In this document: piece by piece, positions 24,277 to 32,878 of the stretch
How positions within the stretch are numbered: position 1 is the stretch's first letter
How the letters are laid out: the number at the start of each line of letters is the position of its first letter
From: Bdellovibrio sp. qaytius
GTDB taxonomy: Bacteria > Bdellovibrionota > Bdellovibrionia > Bdellovibrionales > Bdellovibrionaceae
Length of the DNA stretch: 64,000 nucleotides
NCBI GenBank assembly: GCA_004011035.1
Contig: CP025734.1
Coordinates: 558,001 to 622,000 of the forward strand
Direction of reading: 5' to 3'
Made by a program: the position numbers and the translations under genes
The notes under the pieces: generated by a model
Told to the model about the DNA's origin: nothing
What the model saw: only the letters and a program-made list of their open reading frames with translations
The model's database searches: none

Positions 24277-24870
24277 TTATCTTGCTGAGTCTTTGATGAA
24301 AAGAGTCATGTAGTGGCGAACTAAGAATTGCGGTTTAAACGATTGGCCTTTGTATGACCATAACACTTCTTCAAATGCGCCCCATTTGGCTTCAAGCATT
24401 TCTTCTTCCATAACGATAGTTACGTTTTCTTTGGCCTGAGGTTGCGGAATAGCTGTGTTGCCCACGTAGTGAAAACGCATGCTAATTACGCCAGCGGCTT
24501 TGATTGAGAAAATCATTTTGTAGCCATTACGAAATAACATGAAATCAGCGTGAGTTTTTGCAATACCGTAAACTTTGATACGACCTAAAACTGAAGGTTT
24601 TAATTCGTTAAAGCCAGCTGCAGCTTCTGCGAAATCATTTTTTAAACGTAATAAAAACTGAATTGATTCGTTAACTAAAATTCTTTGTGTATCTAAACCA
24701 AGGTTCATGTCGATCATCACAGATTTTTCAAGCTGTTCATCGGCAGAAACTAATTCGCGAATCCAACTGTTTTGGTTTTGCGTATTTTGAGCGTGAGTCG
24801 CGCCGGCATGACCGGTACCAGATGACTGGTTCGAACTCATTTCAGGCATTCTGTTTTTGAATATATCCAT
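24277..24870 (-). CDS. conserved hypothetical protein
   Basis: I do not recognise a family for this protein of about 197 residues. It has a polar N-terminal 45 residues rich in Ser, Gln, Thr and His, then a compact region with alternating strands and helices and no signal peptide or membrane segment, so it is probably cytosolic. The ATG at 24870 is preferred over a GTG two codons upstream because GGTGGAG is then 7 nt away. A CTAG-rich intergenic stretch lies upstream (24884-24909). Confidence 0.6.
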   Translation of the reverse strand: MDIFKNRMPEMSSNQSSGTGHAGATHAQNTQNQNSWIRELVSADEQLEKSVMIDMNLGLDTQRILVNESIQFLLRLKNDFAEAAAGFNELKPSVLGRIKVYGIAKTHADFMLFRNGYKMIFSIKAAGVISMRFHYVGNTAIPQPQAKENVTIVMEEEMLEAKWGAFEEVLWSYKGQSFKPQFLVRHYMTLFIKDSAR

Positions 24871-24931
24871 TTGCACACTCCACCTTCATTTTTCTAGGAC
24901 ACCCTAGACCTTGTCAATGGTTAAAGCTAAA

Positions 24932-27811
24932 TTACGGGTTGTTACGCCCTGGAATTCCTCCTCCCAATTGCAAGCTAAAGCCAACTTGCTCGCTGTCGAC
25001 AGCGTATTGGGGTGAAAGCGGACGGTAATAGCCAAGGATAAAGTTTACAGGAAGCAAATAACCTAGTGTTGATTCTAAACGCAATTCAGCGCCTGCGCTC
25101 CAGAATGAACGGCTCATGTTTTCAGCTGTTAAGACATCATTTTTATCAAAGGCTGCACCCGAAACAGTTAAACCATCGATCACAACCGCGCCATTGACGC
25201 GTTTTAGATAATATAAATATGTTCCTGATCCTTGGTTTAAATTTTTAATCGGAAAACGATATTCAGTGTTAAGTGTTGCCATGCGCGAACCAAAAAATTG
25301 GCCGGCACCATAACCGCGTAAAACAAAATCAGGAGCCGTGCTATCAGTTAATGTTGGCAATACGACATTGCTAGAACCGAAACGACTCGAAACTTTTTGA
25401 ATCGTGTGAACAAAACTAATTTTACCATACATGCTGTGATCTTCGGGTAACCAACGTGAGTTGTAACCTAGAAGTGAACCTGTGATTTGATCGTAATCAC
25501 CTAAAAATGCCGGAGCATCGCTTTTAGTTGATTTTTGATTTTCAAATTGCAGAAAAGATCCCCAGCCGCCTGTTGGGTAAATATCGAAAACTGTTTGATC
25601 GATATTTCTATACGAAGCCTGAATGTATGGGCCCGCATGCTGTGTGCGTACATCAGATTGATCAACTTCAGAATACTGAAGACCGCCGTTGATTAATAAT
25701 TTCGGGCTGATTGAAAAAGTGTCTGGAATCACGCCAACCGCGGCATCAGTTTTTTCAACATAGGTTTTTGTATTGCCGATCGGGTTAAATTTTCTTTGGG
25801 CTGAAACCGTAAATGGCCAAGTAAATGCTGCATTGATGTAATCAAAATCATAACCCACTTTTTTAATTAAAGAGTCATAATCGACTGCTAAATTATAACG
25901 ATGAATAAGAAGTGGATCTTGGCTTCCGGTAACAGCTTGAAAGAACACACTGTTGTTAGCACTTGAAGTGGCTACGAACGGAATCCAATAATGCGGGTAA
26001 AGATATTTTAAAGATTCTGCATCTTCAACTGTACTTTCAAATTCAGGAACCGGTCTATCTACATAATGATAACGGTCGCGAAAACGATTCGTAATTTTAG
26101 GCAGCTGTTTGTAAGTTTGCAGATCAAAAGAATGTACTGCAAAACCACCAGCTGTGTGAATAGTTGCAACGGCTAAGTTATCTTTGTTCACATCAAAATC
26201 AAGAGAGCCCGTCAATAAATGACTGACGGGAATTTCTTCATTTTTATTCAAATAATAAATATTAGGAACGCCATTTTTTACAGAAGTAAAATAAACTTTA
26301 CCGTTTCTGTATTTAAGATGTTCAACTTCGGGAGCGGATATTTTTAAATCAACTAAGCCGTGTGTATCTAAATTGAAAAGTTTAGGTTTGATATTGCCTA
26401 AAGCATCTTTGATGCCGACAAATAATTCGTGATCATTATAAAGAGCAATTTCATGTAAGCGTTCAATGTAGGTGTATTCTAAAAGCAGATCTGTGCTTTC
26501 AGTTGAAACATTAAAAGCTTTCAGCTGGGTTTTTCCATCAAAAGTTGAAATGTAGTAAATGACTGTGCCTTGATTATTCCAAATAGGATTTCTAGCGCGC
26601 GCAGATTTTGTAATTTGTGTTTCTTTGTCTTCATCTAAGTTAAAAATATAAAGATCAGAAAAAGATTGTTTATTGTCGACCTGGTCAATTTTGGCAAAAA
26701 CAATTTTATTTTGATAAGGGTGAAATTCAAAACTTGAAATATCTCCGCTCGGTGCTTTTTTAAATTTCAGTTTGTTCCATTTTTTAGTTTCAGCTTCAAA
26801 ATTGTAGAATGAAACTTTTTTGCCTTTTTTTTCGAGAGTCACGATTCCAAGAGTTGTGCCGGTGCTGTTAAATCTAGGATGGCGGCCAGAAATTAGTTTT
26901 GGGTCAACAGCCGTAGTTACTGTGGCCGAAACGGTGTTCAACTGTTTAAGTTGATCTTCGCCTTGGCGTTGGTAAGCATCAAGCGTCAGCAAATAATGAC
27001 TTTCATAGTTGTTACCAAAAATACGTAGATGGGGTTCTTCGATCCAATAAGGAAGAGCCGCCGCGTGACCTAATGTTAGGTCGTTGATGGCTTTACCTTG
27101 ATCTTTTTCGCCAATTTCTCCCATGAGCATTGAACCAAAAAGGTAAGGGCGTCCTCCGTAAGGCCAAGTCGGTAACATTTCGTTGGCTTCAGCGAGTGTG
27201 TAATCAAAAAGCTTATTCTCTAAAACCAAAGCGCGAATGCCGGCATCTTGAAAGTATGATCGAGTGCGGCCTTGGTGAGTAAAGCGGCTTTCAATTTCAA
27301 CAGCCATGCCTTCTTTCCACCATAAAGGTAATAATAAATTCGGGGCTACGATGGTTCCAAAAAATGGTTTTGCATATTTGTAGTAATCTTCAGCCGGGTA
27401 AAGTTGAAAAATATGCGCCAACTCATGAATAAAAAGTTCTTTAGCCCATTCAGCTGATTCAGAAAGTGCATCATCACGGCCTGCTTGTACCGGATAAATC
27501 ATGATGTAGGGGTAAGGGAGCAAAGTTGTGAAGCCGTTAGGTGAATCTGTTGAGTCATTTAAGATCACAACGATCTTTTCTCGGGGGGCTACGGTGAAAA
27601 TTGTCATTATTTCGGCATATGAAAGCTCTGCAATTCGAGCATAATACAGACCTAAGTCTTGATGCTGAGCAGAATAAAAGATTTCAAAGTGAGGAGTGGT
27701 CAACATCTGCCACTTTTCTCGCGAATCTCCAATGCGTTGTGCAAAAACTGGGTTAGAAAACGAGACAAGCAAAACAAAAATTAGGTATACTCTTGAGATA
27801 ATTTTAACCAT
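24932..27811 (-). CDS. fused metallopeptidase, beta-propeller and outer-membrane barrel protein
   Basis: This 959-residue exported protein has three parts. After a signal peptide (cleavage near VFA-Q), residues 30-230 form a gluzincin-like peptidase with H129-E130-L-A-H133 and WWKEG (E167) as the likely third zinc ligand. Residues 300-590 contain repeated blades with TolB/WD40-like motifs (FNLDEDKETQIT, ARNPIWNNQGTVIYY). The C-terminal part from about 690 ends like an Omp85/D15 barrel (LRGYGAG...NTEYRFPI). The start at 27811 is set by a promoter ending 6 nt before it. It probably sits in the outer membrane. The substrate is unknown. Confidence 0.85.
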   Translation of the reverse strand: MVKIISRVYLIFVLLVSFSNPVFAQRIGDSREKWQMLTTPHFEIFYSAQHQDLGLYYARIAELSYAEIMTIFTVAPREKIVVILNDSTDSPNGFTTLLPYPYIMIYPVQAGRDDALSESAEWAKELFIHELAHIFQLYPAEDYYKYAKPFFGTIVAPNLLLPLWWKEGMAVEIESRFTHQGRTRSYFQDAGIRALVLENKLFDYTLAEANEMLPTWPYGGRPYLFGSMLMGEIGEKDQGKAINDLTLGHAAALPYWIEEPHLRIFGNNYESHYLLTLDAYQRQGEDQLKQLNTVSATVTTAVDPKLISGRHPRFNSTGTTLGIVTLEKKGKKVSFYNFEAETKKWNKLKFKKAPSGDISSFEFHPYQNKIVFAKIDQVDNKQSFSDLYIFNLDEDKETQITKSARARNPIWNNQGTVIYYISTFDGKTQLKAFNVSTESTDLLLEYTYIERLHEIALYNDHELFVGIKDALGNIKPKLFNLDTHGLVDLKISAPEVEHLKYRNGKVYFTSVKNGVPNIYYLNKNEEIPVSHLLTGSLDFDVNKDNLAVATIHTAGGFAVHSFDLQTYKQLPKITNRFRDRYHYVDRPVPEFESTVEDAESLKYLYPHYWIPFVATSSANNSVFFQAVTGSQDPLLIHRYNLAVDYDSLIKKVGYDFDYINAAFTWPFTVSAQRKFNPIGNTKTYVEKTDAAVGVIPDTFSISPKLLINGGLQYSEVDQSDVRTQHAGPYIQASYRNIDQTVFDIYPTGGWGSFLQFENQKSTKSDAPAFLGDYDQITGSLLGYNSRWLPEDHSMYGKISFVHTIQKVSSRFGSSNVVLPTLTDSTAPDFVLRGYGAGQFFGSRMATLNTEYRFPIKNLNQGSGTYLYYLKRVNGAVVIDGLTVSGAAFDKNDVLTAENMSRSFWSAGAELRLESTLGYLLPVNFILGYYRPLSPQYAVDSEQVGFSLQLGGGIPGRNNP

Positions 27812-27817
27812 GGTAAG

Positions 27818-27846
27818 ATTGTTCAATGCCAATCCAGGTTTGACAA
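27818..27846 (-). promoter_or_regulatory. promoter for leaderless peptidase mRNA
   Basis: On the minus strand TTGTCA (27846-27841), 17 nt, then AACAAT (27823-27818), ends 6 nt before the ATG at 27811; there is no ribosome-binding site. Its -35 box overlaps that of the divergent pal promoter. Confidence 0.6.
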
Positions 27847-27867
27847 GGTTTTACAATGGTCTAAATT
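27840..27867 (+). promoter_or_regulatory. sigma70-type promoter of the pal operon
   Basis: TTGACA (27840-27845), 16 nt, then TAAATT (27862-27867). The palindromic core TTGACAA gives a -35 box on both strands. Confidence 0.6.
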
Positions 27868-27898
27868 GAATTAAGAAAACACACCTTTGGAGGAATCG

Positions 27899-28450
27899 AT
27901 GAATCACAATTTAAAAAAATCACTTATCACGGTAACGGCGGCTCTAGTAATCGCGTCTATGGTATCAGGCTGCTCATTATTCAGAAAGAAAAGTGGAGAC
28001 GGTTCATCAGGCGATGGTTCAAACGTCAAAACTGAAACAACTGCTAACGGATCTTCAGAAACTCTAGATAATTCGCCAATCAATTTAGGCGCTACTGGTT
28101 CTGACAGTGGATCTATTGAAGGATTAAAAACTGTGTTTTTTCCTTACGATTCTTCAAGCTTATCAGAAACTGAATCAGCAAAATTAATGGGTAACATTGA
28201 GTGGATGAAGAAAAATACTAACGCTAAACTAACTATCGAAGGTCACTGTGACCAACGTGGTTCTGCTGAATACAATTTAGCATTAGGTGAGCGTCGTGCA
28301 AATGCAGTTCGCCAATTATTTATTTCTAACGGCATTAAAGGCAACCGTGTAACTACAGTGAGCTTTGGTAAAGAAAAATTATTAGCTAACGGTGATACTG
28401 ACGAAGCTATGGCTAAAAACCGCCGCGCTAACTTTGTTCCGGTACAATAA
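27899..28450 (+). CDS. pal: peptidoglycan-associated lipoprotein Pal
   Basis: The lipobox is VSGC with C25, so this is an outer-membrane lipoprotein. After a Gly/Ser/Thr linker, an OmpA-like domain spans about residues 75-183 with VFFPYDSSSL, TIEGHCDQRGS (the NGHTD-like strand), ALGERRANAVRQ and the terminal RRANF. It binds the peptide stem of peptidoglycan and anchors the outer membrane with the Tol system. GGAGG is 5 nt before the ATG at 27899. It starts a coupled operon that ends with smpB. Confidence 0.93.
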   Translation: MNHNLKKSLITVTAALVIASMVSGCSLFRKKSGDGSSGDGSNVKTETTANGSSETLDNSPINLGATGSDSGSIEGLKTVFFPYDSSSLSETESAKLMGNIEWMKKNTNAKLTIEGHCDQRGSAEYNLALGERRANAVRQLFISNGIKGNRVTTVSFGKEKLLANGDTDEAMAKNRRANFVPVQ

Positions 28451-28755
28451 TGCTTAGAGTTTTATTAGCGACTTTGTATTTCTTTTTTGTTGTGGGGTGT
28501 GTGACCATACCTCCTCCAAATGAAGAATACACTTTAGCTAAAGCTGCTATCGATGCAGCAAAGGCCGTGCAAGCGGCCCGTTATTCTCCAGGATTCTGGC
28601 ATCAAGCCGAAGAATTTTACCGCCAGGCAAAAATCCTGTACAATGAACGTGAATACGAAGAAGCCAAATATTTATTTTTAAGTGCAAAAAGTTCTGCTGA
28701 AAAAGCCGAAAACTCGGCGCGCTTATTACGTCAAAAAAGTGGGGATGTTTTATGA
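28450..28755 (+). CDS. DUF4398-like lipoprotein
   Basis: This 101-residue lipoprotein has its lipobox Cys at 17 (VVGC). The rest is a helical hairpin: AKAAIDAAKAVQAARYSPGFWHQAEEFYRQAKILY followed by EEAKYLFLSAKSSAEKAE, which matches DUF4398, a small domain common beside Pal/OmpA proteins. It overlaps pal by one base (TAATG) and the next gene by 4 nt, so it is translated as part of the Pal module. Its biochemical role is unknown. Confidence 0.75.
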   Translation: MLRVLLATLYFFFVVGCVTIPPPNEEYTLAKAAIDAAKAVQAARYSPGFWHQAEEFYRQAKILYNEREYEEAKYLFLSAKSSAEKAENSARLLRQKSGDVL

Positions 28756-29489
28756 GTAAACAAGTAAAGTTAGCTCTATCAGTGGTTGCCGCATTATTTT
28801 TAAGTTCATGTTTAAAAACACGTTCTGAACTTGGTGGAGACTACCAATCGCAAGTTTACACAAAAAAACAAGCTGATAACCAAAAGCAAGCCGCCAACGA
28901 ACCAGCTGAAGTTAAAGTTGATGAAAAAGATGAATTGATCAGAAACTTAAACGGTCGTGTTGAGTCTTTAGAAAATCAAATTCAACAGATGCAAAATGCG
29001 TATGTGAAAGATCCTAACAACGAAAAAATTAAGTTGTTACAAGAGTCGCTTATTAAAATGGAAGCGCAAGTTGCAAAACTTGAAACTGATTTAGCCGTAG
29101 CTAAGTTTAATGCTCCAACGACTCCAGCGAATGAAAACAAACCAGCTGCAAATTCTTCGGATGCAAAAGTTCCGCCTGTTAAGGGTGCGCCAGCTCACGC
29201 GAGCGGTAAAAACAATGGTGCTTTCGATGCCGGACAAGAGCATTTTGCTAAAAAAGATTTTAAAAATGCGATTTTAGAATATCAAAAATTCGTAGATGCT
29301 AACGCTAAAACTAAAAACAAATTAATTCCTGAAGCTAAGTATAAGATCGGTCTTTGTTTTGAAGCTATGGGCTTAAAAGATGAAGCTCAATCTTTTTACG
29401 AAGAAGTAGCTGCTCAGCATGGCAATACTGAATTTGGCAAAAAAGCCAAAGCTAAAGTAACAGCTAAAGTGACTAAAACTAAAAAGTAA
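28752..29489 (+). CDS. cpoB: CpoB/YbgF-type Tol-Pal lipoprotein
   Basis: The lipobox Cys is at 20 (LSSC). A coiled-coil follows (about residues 55-118, NLNGRVESLENQIQQMQ), then an Ala/Pro linker and C-terminal TPR units (FDAGQEHFAKKDFKNAILEYQKFV; AKYKIGLCFEAMGLKDEAQSFYEEV). This is the CpoB/YbgF plan: trimerising coil plus TPR, coordinating the Tol-Pal machine with peptidoglycan synthesis. Typical CpoB is periplasmic and soluble; here a lipid anchor is predicted. Adjacent Pal supports the name. Confidence 0.85.
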   Translation: MSKQVKLALSVVAALFLSSCLKTRSELGGDYQSQVYTKKQADNQKQAANEPAEVKVDEKDELIRNLNGRVESLENQIQQMQNAYVKDPNNEKIKLLQESLIKMEAQVAKLETDLAVAKFNAPTTPANENKPAANSSDAKVPPVKGAPAHASGKNNGAFDAGQEHFAKKDFKNAILEYQKFVDANAKTKNKLIPEAKYKIGLCFEAMGLKDEAQSFYEEVAAQHGNTEFGKKAKAKVTAKVTKTKK

Positions 29490-29504
29490 GAAATAAGGCT
29501 ATTG

Positions 29505-30560
29505 ATGTTTCGACAAATTTTATCAGTTGAAACCAGTTGTGACGACACATCAGTAGCCATCGTGAATGCTGAGGGCTTTGTTTTAGCTCAATGTTCAGCA
29601 AGCCAAGATTTACAACATGCTCCTTTTGGAGGAGTTGTTCCTGAAGTGGCAAGTCGTAATCACACGCTCGCACTTTTGCCACTGATTCAAGAAACTTTAA
29701 AAAAAGCTAATGTTACAATGAATGATTTAGATGGCTATACGGTGACAAATCGTCCGGGCCTGATTGGATCATTGATTGTAGGATTAATGACGGTGAAAGC
29801 GCTATCACAAGCGCATAATAAACCTTTTATTGGTGTTAATCATCTTGAAGGGCATTTGTTAGCTCCATTTTTAAAAGATAACGAATACGCACCACCTGCT
29901 GATTTTAATTATCCTTATATCGCCTTAGCGGTCAGTGGTGGGCACAGTTCTTTGTATTGGGTTGAGGCCTTTAATAAATACACAATCATCGGCACAACAA
30001 AAGACGATGCGGCCGGTGAAGCTTTTGATAAATTTGCAAAGATGTTGGGTCTGCCATTTCCTGGTGGAGTTAACGTAGATCGTTTATCAAAAGGTGGAGA
30101 TCGTAAAAAATATGATTTTCCGCGCGGCTTATTGCATGAAAAAAGTCTGATGATGAGTTTTAGCGGATTAAAATCTGCAGCACATAGATTATTAACAAAA
30201 ATGTCAGCAGAAGAAATGAAAGCTGAAGCTCCAGATCTATGCGCTTCATTTCAAGAAGCTGTTGTTGAAACGTTGATCGGTAAAATGACTTTGGCGGCCG
30301 CTTTATTTAAAACTAAAAAAATTGTGATCACCGGTGGCGTAAGCGCAAATTCTAGATTACGTGAAAAAGCCACTGAGATGACAGCTAAAGGTTATCAGAT
30401 TGTGATTCCGCCGATTCGTTACTGCACTGATAATGCAGCTATGATTGGTTATGCGGGCATTTTACATTTAAACGCTGGCGAAGTGTCTTCGTTAGATCAG
30501 GGCCCAGCATCGAGTTCATATGAAACTGATTTTACTGTGAGATTGCGAGAAACAATATGA
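29505..30560 (+). CDS. tsaD: tRNA N6-adenosine threonylcarbamoyltransferase
   Basis: TsaD performs the final step in forming t6A37 in tRNAs that read ANN codons. LSVETSCDDTSVAIV, GGVVPEVASRNHT, the iron-binding VNHLEGH and the ASKH-fold VSGGHSSLYW, DDAAGEAFDKFAKMLGLPFPGG and ITGGVSANSRLRE are all present. The length (351) fits. The ATG at 29505 follows AAGG by about 7 nt. It overlaps rsmA by 4 nt. Confidence 0.97.
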   Translation: MFRQILSVETSCDDTSVAIVNAEGFVLAQCSASQDLQHAPFGGVVPEVASRNHTLALLPLIQETLKKANVTMNDLDGYTVTNRPGLIGSLIVGLMTVKALSQAHNKPFIGVNHLEGHLLAPFLKDNEYAPPADFNYPYIALAVSGGHSSLYWVEAFNKYTIIGTTKDDAAGEAFDKFAKMLGLPFPGGVNVDRLSKGGDRKKYDFPRGLLHEKSLMMSFSGLKSAAHRLLTKMSAEEMKAEAPDLCASFQEAVVETLIGKMTLAAALFKTKKIVITGGVSANSRLREKATEMTAKGYQIVIPPIRYCTDNAAMIGYAGILHLNAGEVSSLDQGPASSSYETDFTVRLRETI

Positions 30561-31363
30561 GTCTTCCGTTAGCTAAAGACCGTTTAAAAACCCGCATGAC
30601 TGAACTTTCGCATTACACGAAAAAAGCTTTAGGTCAGAACTTTTTAGTTTCTGATACCGTAATTGGCCGAATCATTCAGGCCGTTGATGATGAAAAACCA
30701 GAAAAGTTATTAGAGATCGGCCCAGGTTTAGGCGCGATCACAGATTTGTTAATCGAAAAATTTGGTCGCTATCAATTGATCGAACTTGATTCAAGCTTAG
30801 TTAAATTTTGGGAAAGCCAAAACATGCCCGTGCTAGAGTGCGATGCACTTCAAGCTGATTGGACTCAAATTGATTACGATGTTTTAGTCAGTAATCTTCC
30901 ATATCAAATTTCTTCTTCAATCGTGATTGATCGCAGTATTGATACAAACCGCTGCCGCGCCATGGTTTTAATGTTTCAAAAAGAAGTGGCGCAAAGAATT
31001 CGCGCCAAACATCAAACCGACGAGTATGGTTTGCTTTCGGTCATTGCTCAGGAATTTTGGGACATCTCTACCGTTTCTGAAGCCGGACCGCGTGATTTTA
31101 ACCCCGCACCAAAAGTGGCAAGTCGCGTATTAAAGTTTAAACGCAAAGAAAGCTCGATTACAGACGGCAGAGCTTATTTAAAGTTTGTTAAATCTTGCTT
31201 TCAGCAGCGTCGTCGCATATTAAAATCTAATCTTGAATCATCAATGCACGAACCGTTCTTGGCTTGGATTGCAACAAACAAGCTTTCAGAAAAAGTGCGC
31301 GTTGAAGAATTAAGTGTAGTTCAAATCCGTGATTTATATTTTCATCTGAAAGGGGGCAAGTAA
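30557..31363 (+). CDS. rsmA: 16S rRNA (adenine1518/1519-N6) dimethyltransferase
   Basis: RsmA (KsgA) dimethylates two adjacent adenosines near the 3' end of 16S rRNA. KALGQNFLVSDTVI is the family N-terminus; LEIGPGLGAITDLL is the SAM-binding motif; VSNLPYQISSSIV is the catalytic NLPY motif. The length is 268. It overlaps tsaD by 4 nt (ATGA) and smpB by one base. It is cytosolic. Confidence 0.97.
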   Translation: MSLPLAKDRLKTRMTELSHYTKKALGQNFLVSDTVIGRIIQAVDDEKPEKLLEIGPGLGAITDLLIEKFGRYQLIELDSSLVKFWESQNMPVLECDALQADWTQIDYDVLVSNLPYQISSSIVIDRSIDTNRCRAMVLMFQKEVAQRIRAKHQTDEYGLLSVIAQEFWDISTVSEAGPRDFNPAPKVASRVLKFKRKESSITDGRAYLKFVKSCFQQRRRILKSNLESSMHEPFLAWIATNKLSEKVRVEELSVVQIRDLYFHLKGGK

Positions 31364-31821
31364 TGACTGATAAAATTCTCATCATTCAAGAAAACAAACA
31401 GGCCCGCTTTGATTATTTTATCACGGATACGTATGAAGCTGGCCTTGTTTTAACGGGCAGTGAAGTTAAGTCGCTCCGTTTAAAAAATATCACTTTTAAA
31501 GATTCGTATATTTCATTTATCAAAGATGAAGCGTTTTTACAAAATGCTCATATCTCTGAATACCGTGCCAGCAGTTACAACAATCATGTTCCTGAGCGCT
31601 TACGTAAATTATTGTTAAACCGTAAAGAGTTAGATGAAATTTATGGTTCACTTCGTGAAAAAGGATTTTCCTGCGTACCGCTAAAAATCTATTTTAAAGA
31701 GGGCATGGTTAAGCTTCAGATTGGTTTAGCTAAGGGTAAGAAATTACATGATAAGCGTGAATCAATTAAGAAACGTGACGTTGATCAGCAGCTTCGTCAG
31801 GCGAAAGCTCGATCACGTTAG
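31363..31821 (+). CDS. smpB: SsrA-binding protein SmpB
   Basis: SmpB binds tmRNA and brings it to stalled ribosomes. The N-terminal ARFDYFITDTYEAGLVLTG-SEVKSLR, the internal RKLLLNRKELDEIYG and the basic tail KGKKLHDKRESIKKRD are signatures. The length (152) is typical. No ssrA gene is visible in the window. The last 56 nt overlap the 3' end of an opposing membrane-protein gene, an unusually long convergent overlap. Confidence 0.96.
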   Translation: MTDKILIIQENKQARFDYFITDTYEAGLVLTGSEVKSLRLKNITFKDSYISFIKDEAFLQNAHISEYRASSYNNHVPERLRKLLLNRKELDEIYGSLREKGFSCVPLKIYFKEGMVKLQIGLAKGKKLHDKRESIKKRDVDQQLRQAKARSR

Positions 31822-32155
31822 CATATTCTAAAGCTTCACGAGTTAACACACGTGAAAACAGCACGAAATTCACAACACCTGTCATCAGTGTGCAGGCTCC
31901 GAATAAAAGCATGATCCAGTGGCGCTCTGATTCAAGATAAGTTCTTAAGTTGTAAGACAGCGGAATATTATTTTCGAAAAAACTATAATTTTGTAAAGAC
32001 CAATACAGAAGTGGCGATAGAACAATAGCTTGCAAGGCTAAACCAATAAGAGCGTACTTTAGCGTTGCGCCATGGCGTTGCTTTAAGCCCTGGTGCTTTT
32101 CTAAGAAGAAGTTCCAACGTGGTTTTCGTTTACCGAAGTGTAATCCAATCTGCAT
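31766..32155 (-). CDS. small membrane protein of unknown function
   Basis: This 129-residue protein has two predicted transmembrane helices (about 31-52 and 80-103) between a basic N-terminus (GKRKPRWNFFLEKHQGLKQRHG) and an acidic C-tail. I recognise no family. It overlaps the smpB 3' end by 56 nt on the opposite strand. The strong hydrophobic pattern argues that it is real rather than a shadow. Upstream, TAAACT lies 7 nt before the ATG and no ribosome-binding site is seen. Confidence 0.65.
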   Translation of the reverse strand: MQIGLHFGKRKPRWNFFLEKHQGLKQRHGATLKYALIGLALQAIVLSPLLYWSLQNYSFFENNIPLSYNLRTYLESERHWIMLLFGACTLMTGVVNFVLFSRVLTREALEYANVIELSPDEAADQRHVS

Positions 32156-32180
32156 GCCTTATAGTTTAAATTAAATTTGA

Positions 32181-32209
32181 TTGTCATCTAGTCCATGATT
32201 TATCAGAAT
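32181..32209 (+). promoter_or_regulatory. promoter for leaderless lipoprotein mRNA
   Basis: TTGTCA (32181-32186), 17 nt, then CAGAAT (32204-32209), ends 6 nt before the ATG at 32216. No ribosome-binding site is present. Confidence 0.55.
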
Positions 32210-32215
32210 AAATAT

Positions 32216-32878
32216 ATGAAACAATTGCTTAACATTCTATTCTTTAGTTGTGTCGTTTTTGGTTGTCAGATTAAAACAGAGCGCGGCGAAAGTCCGGCTT
32301 ATGATAGCAATTCACAAGAAGAATCTGCGACTGAGAAATTAAAAAAAGATCCACGCCAAGATGAACGTTACAGTTTAGTTGAAGACCGCGCTAAGTTTGA
32401 TGAGCTTCGTAAAGATATTCCGGCTGAAACCAAAGTGCGTAATGATGAAAAAGCTTTGATTATGGATTGGATGGCCGACTATCAAAAAGAACCATCAGAT
32501 ATTCGTAATAAATTTTCAGCGTTAGTTTCTCGCAAGCGCGATAACTTTAATAAAGACATGAATAAAATTCGTGATCAGTACAGTAAAGAAGAAACAAAAA
32601 AGAAAGATTCTTTTAACAAAGCTCTAGCTGATGAACGCGGCGAAATTAAAGATCAAAAATTATCTCGTGAAGAACGCACTGAAAAATACAACGATATTGA
32701 TGCGAAAAGAAAAGACTTTTATTCGCAAGTTCGTGAAGATCGTGATTCATTTGAATCAGATTATCGCCAGAAGCGTAAAGACTTTGAAGAATACATCAAA
32801 GAAAAAAGCGATATGTTTTATGCTGAATTAAAAGATTACACCGTTAAATTTAACGAACTTAAAAAACAGAAGAAGTAA
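32216..32878 (+). CDS. highly charged helical lipoprotein
   Basis: The start at ATG 32216 gives MKQLL and a lipobox VFGC (C17). The mature part of about 200 residues is almost all charged helix with many Lys, Asp, Glu and Arg (RKRDNFNKDMNKIRDQYSKE; YRQKRKDFEEYIKEKSD), probably a long periplasmic coiled-coil or helical rod. It has no known domain. The gene ends exactly one base before the stop of the opposing PilZ gene, inside a short AT-rich inverted repeat. Confidence 0.7.
   Translation: MKQLLNILFFSCVVFGCQIKTERGESPAYDSNSQEESATEKLKKDPRQDERYSLVEDRAKFDELRKDIPAETKVRNDEKALIMDWMADYQKEPSDIRNKFSALVSRKRDNFNKDMNKIRDQYSKEETKKKDSFNKALADERGEIKDQKLSREERTEKYNDIDAKRKDFYSQVREDRDSFESDYRQKRKDFEEYIKEKSDMFYAELKDYTVKFNELKKQKK

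Noticed and set aside
31822-32215. tmRNA (ssrA) next to smpB
   Set aside because: The region holds an opposing membrane-protein gene and a short promoter region; no tRNA-like ends or tag reading frame are seen.
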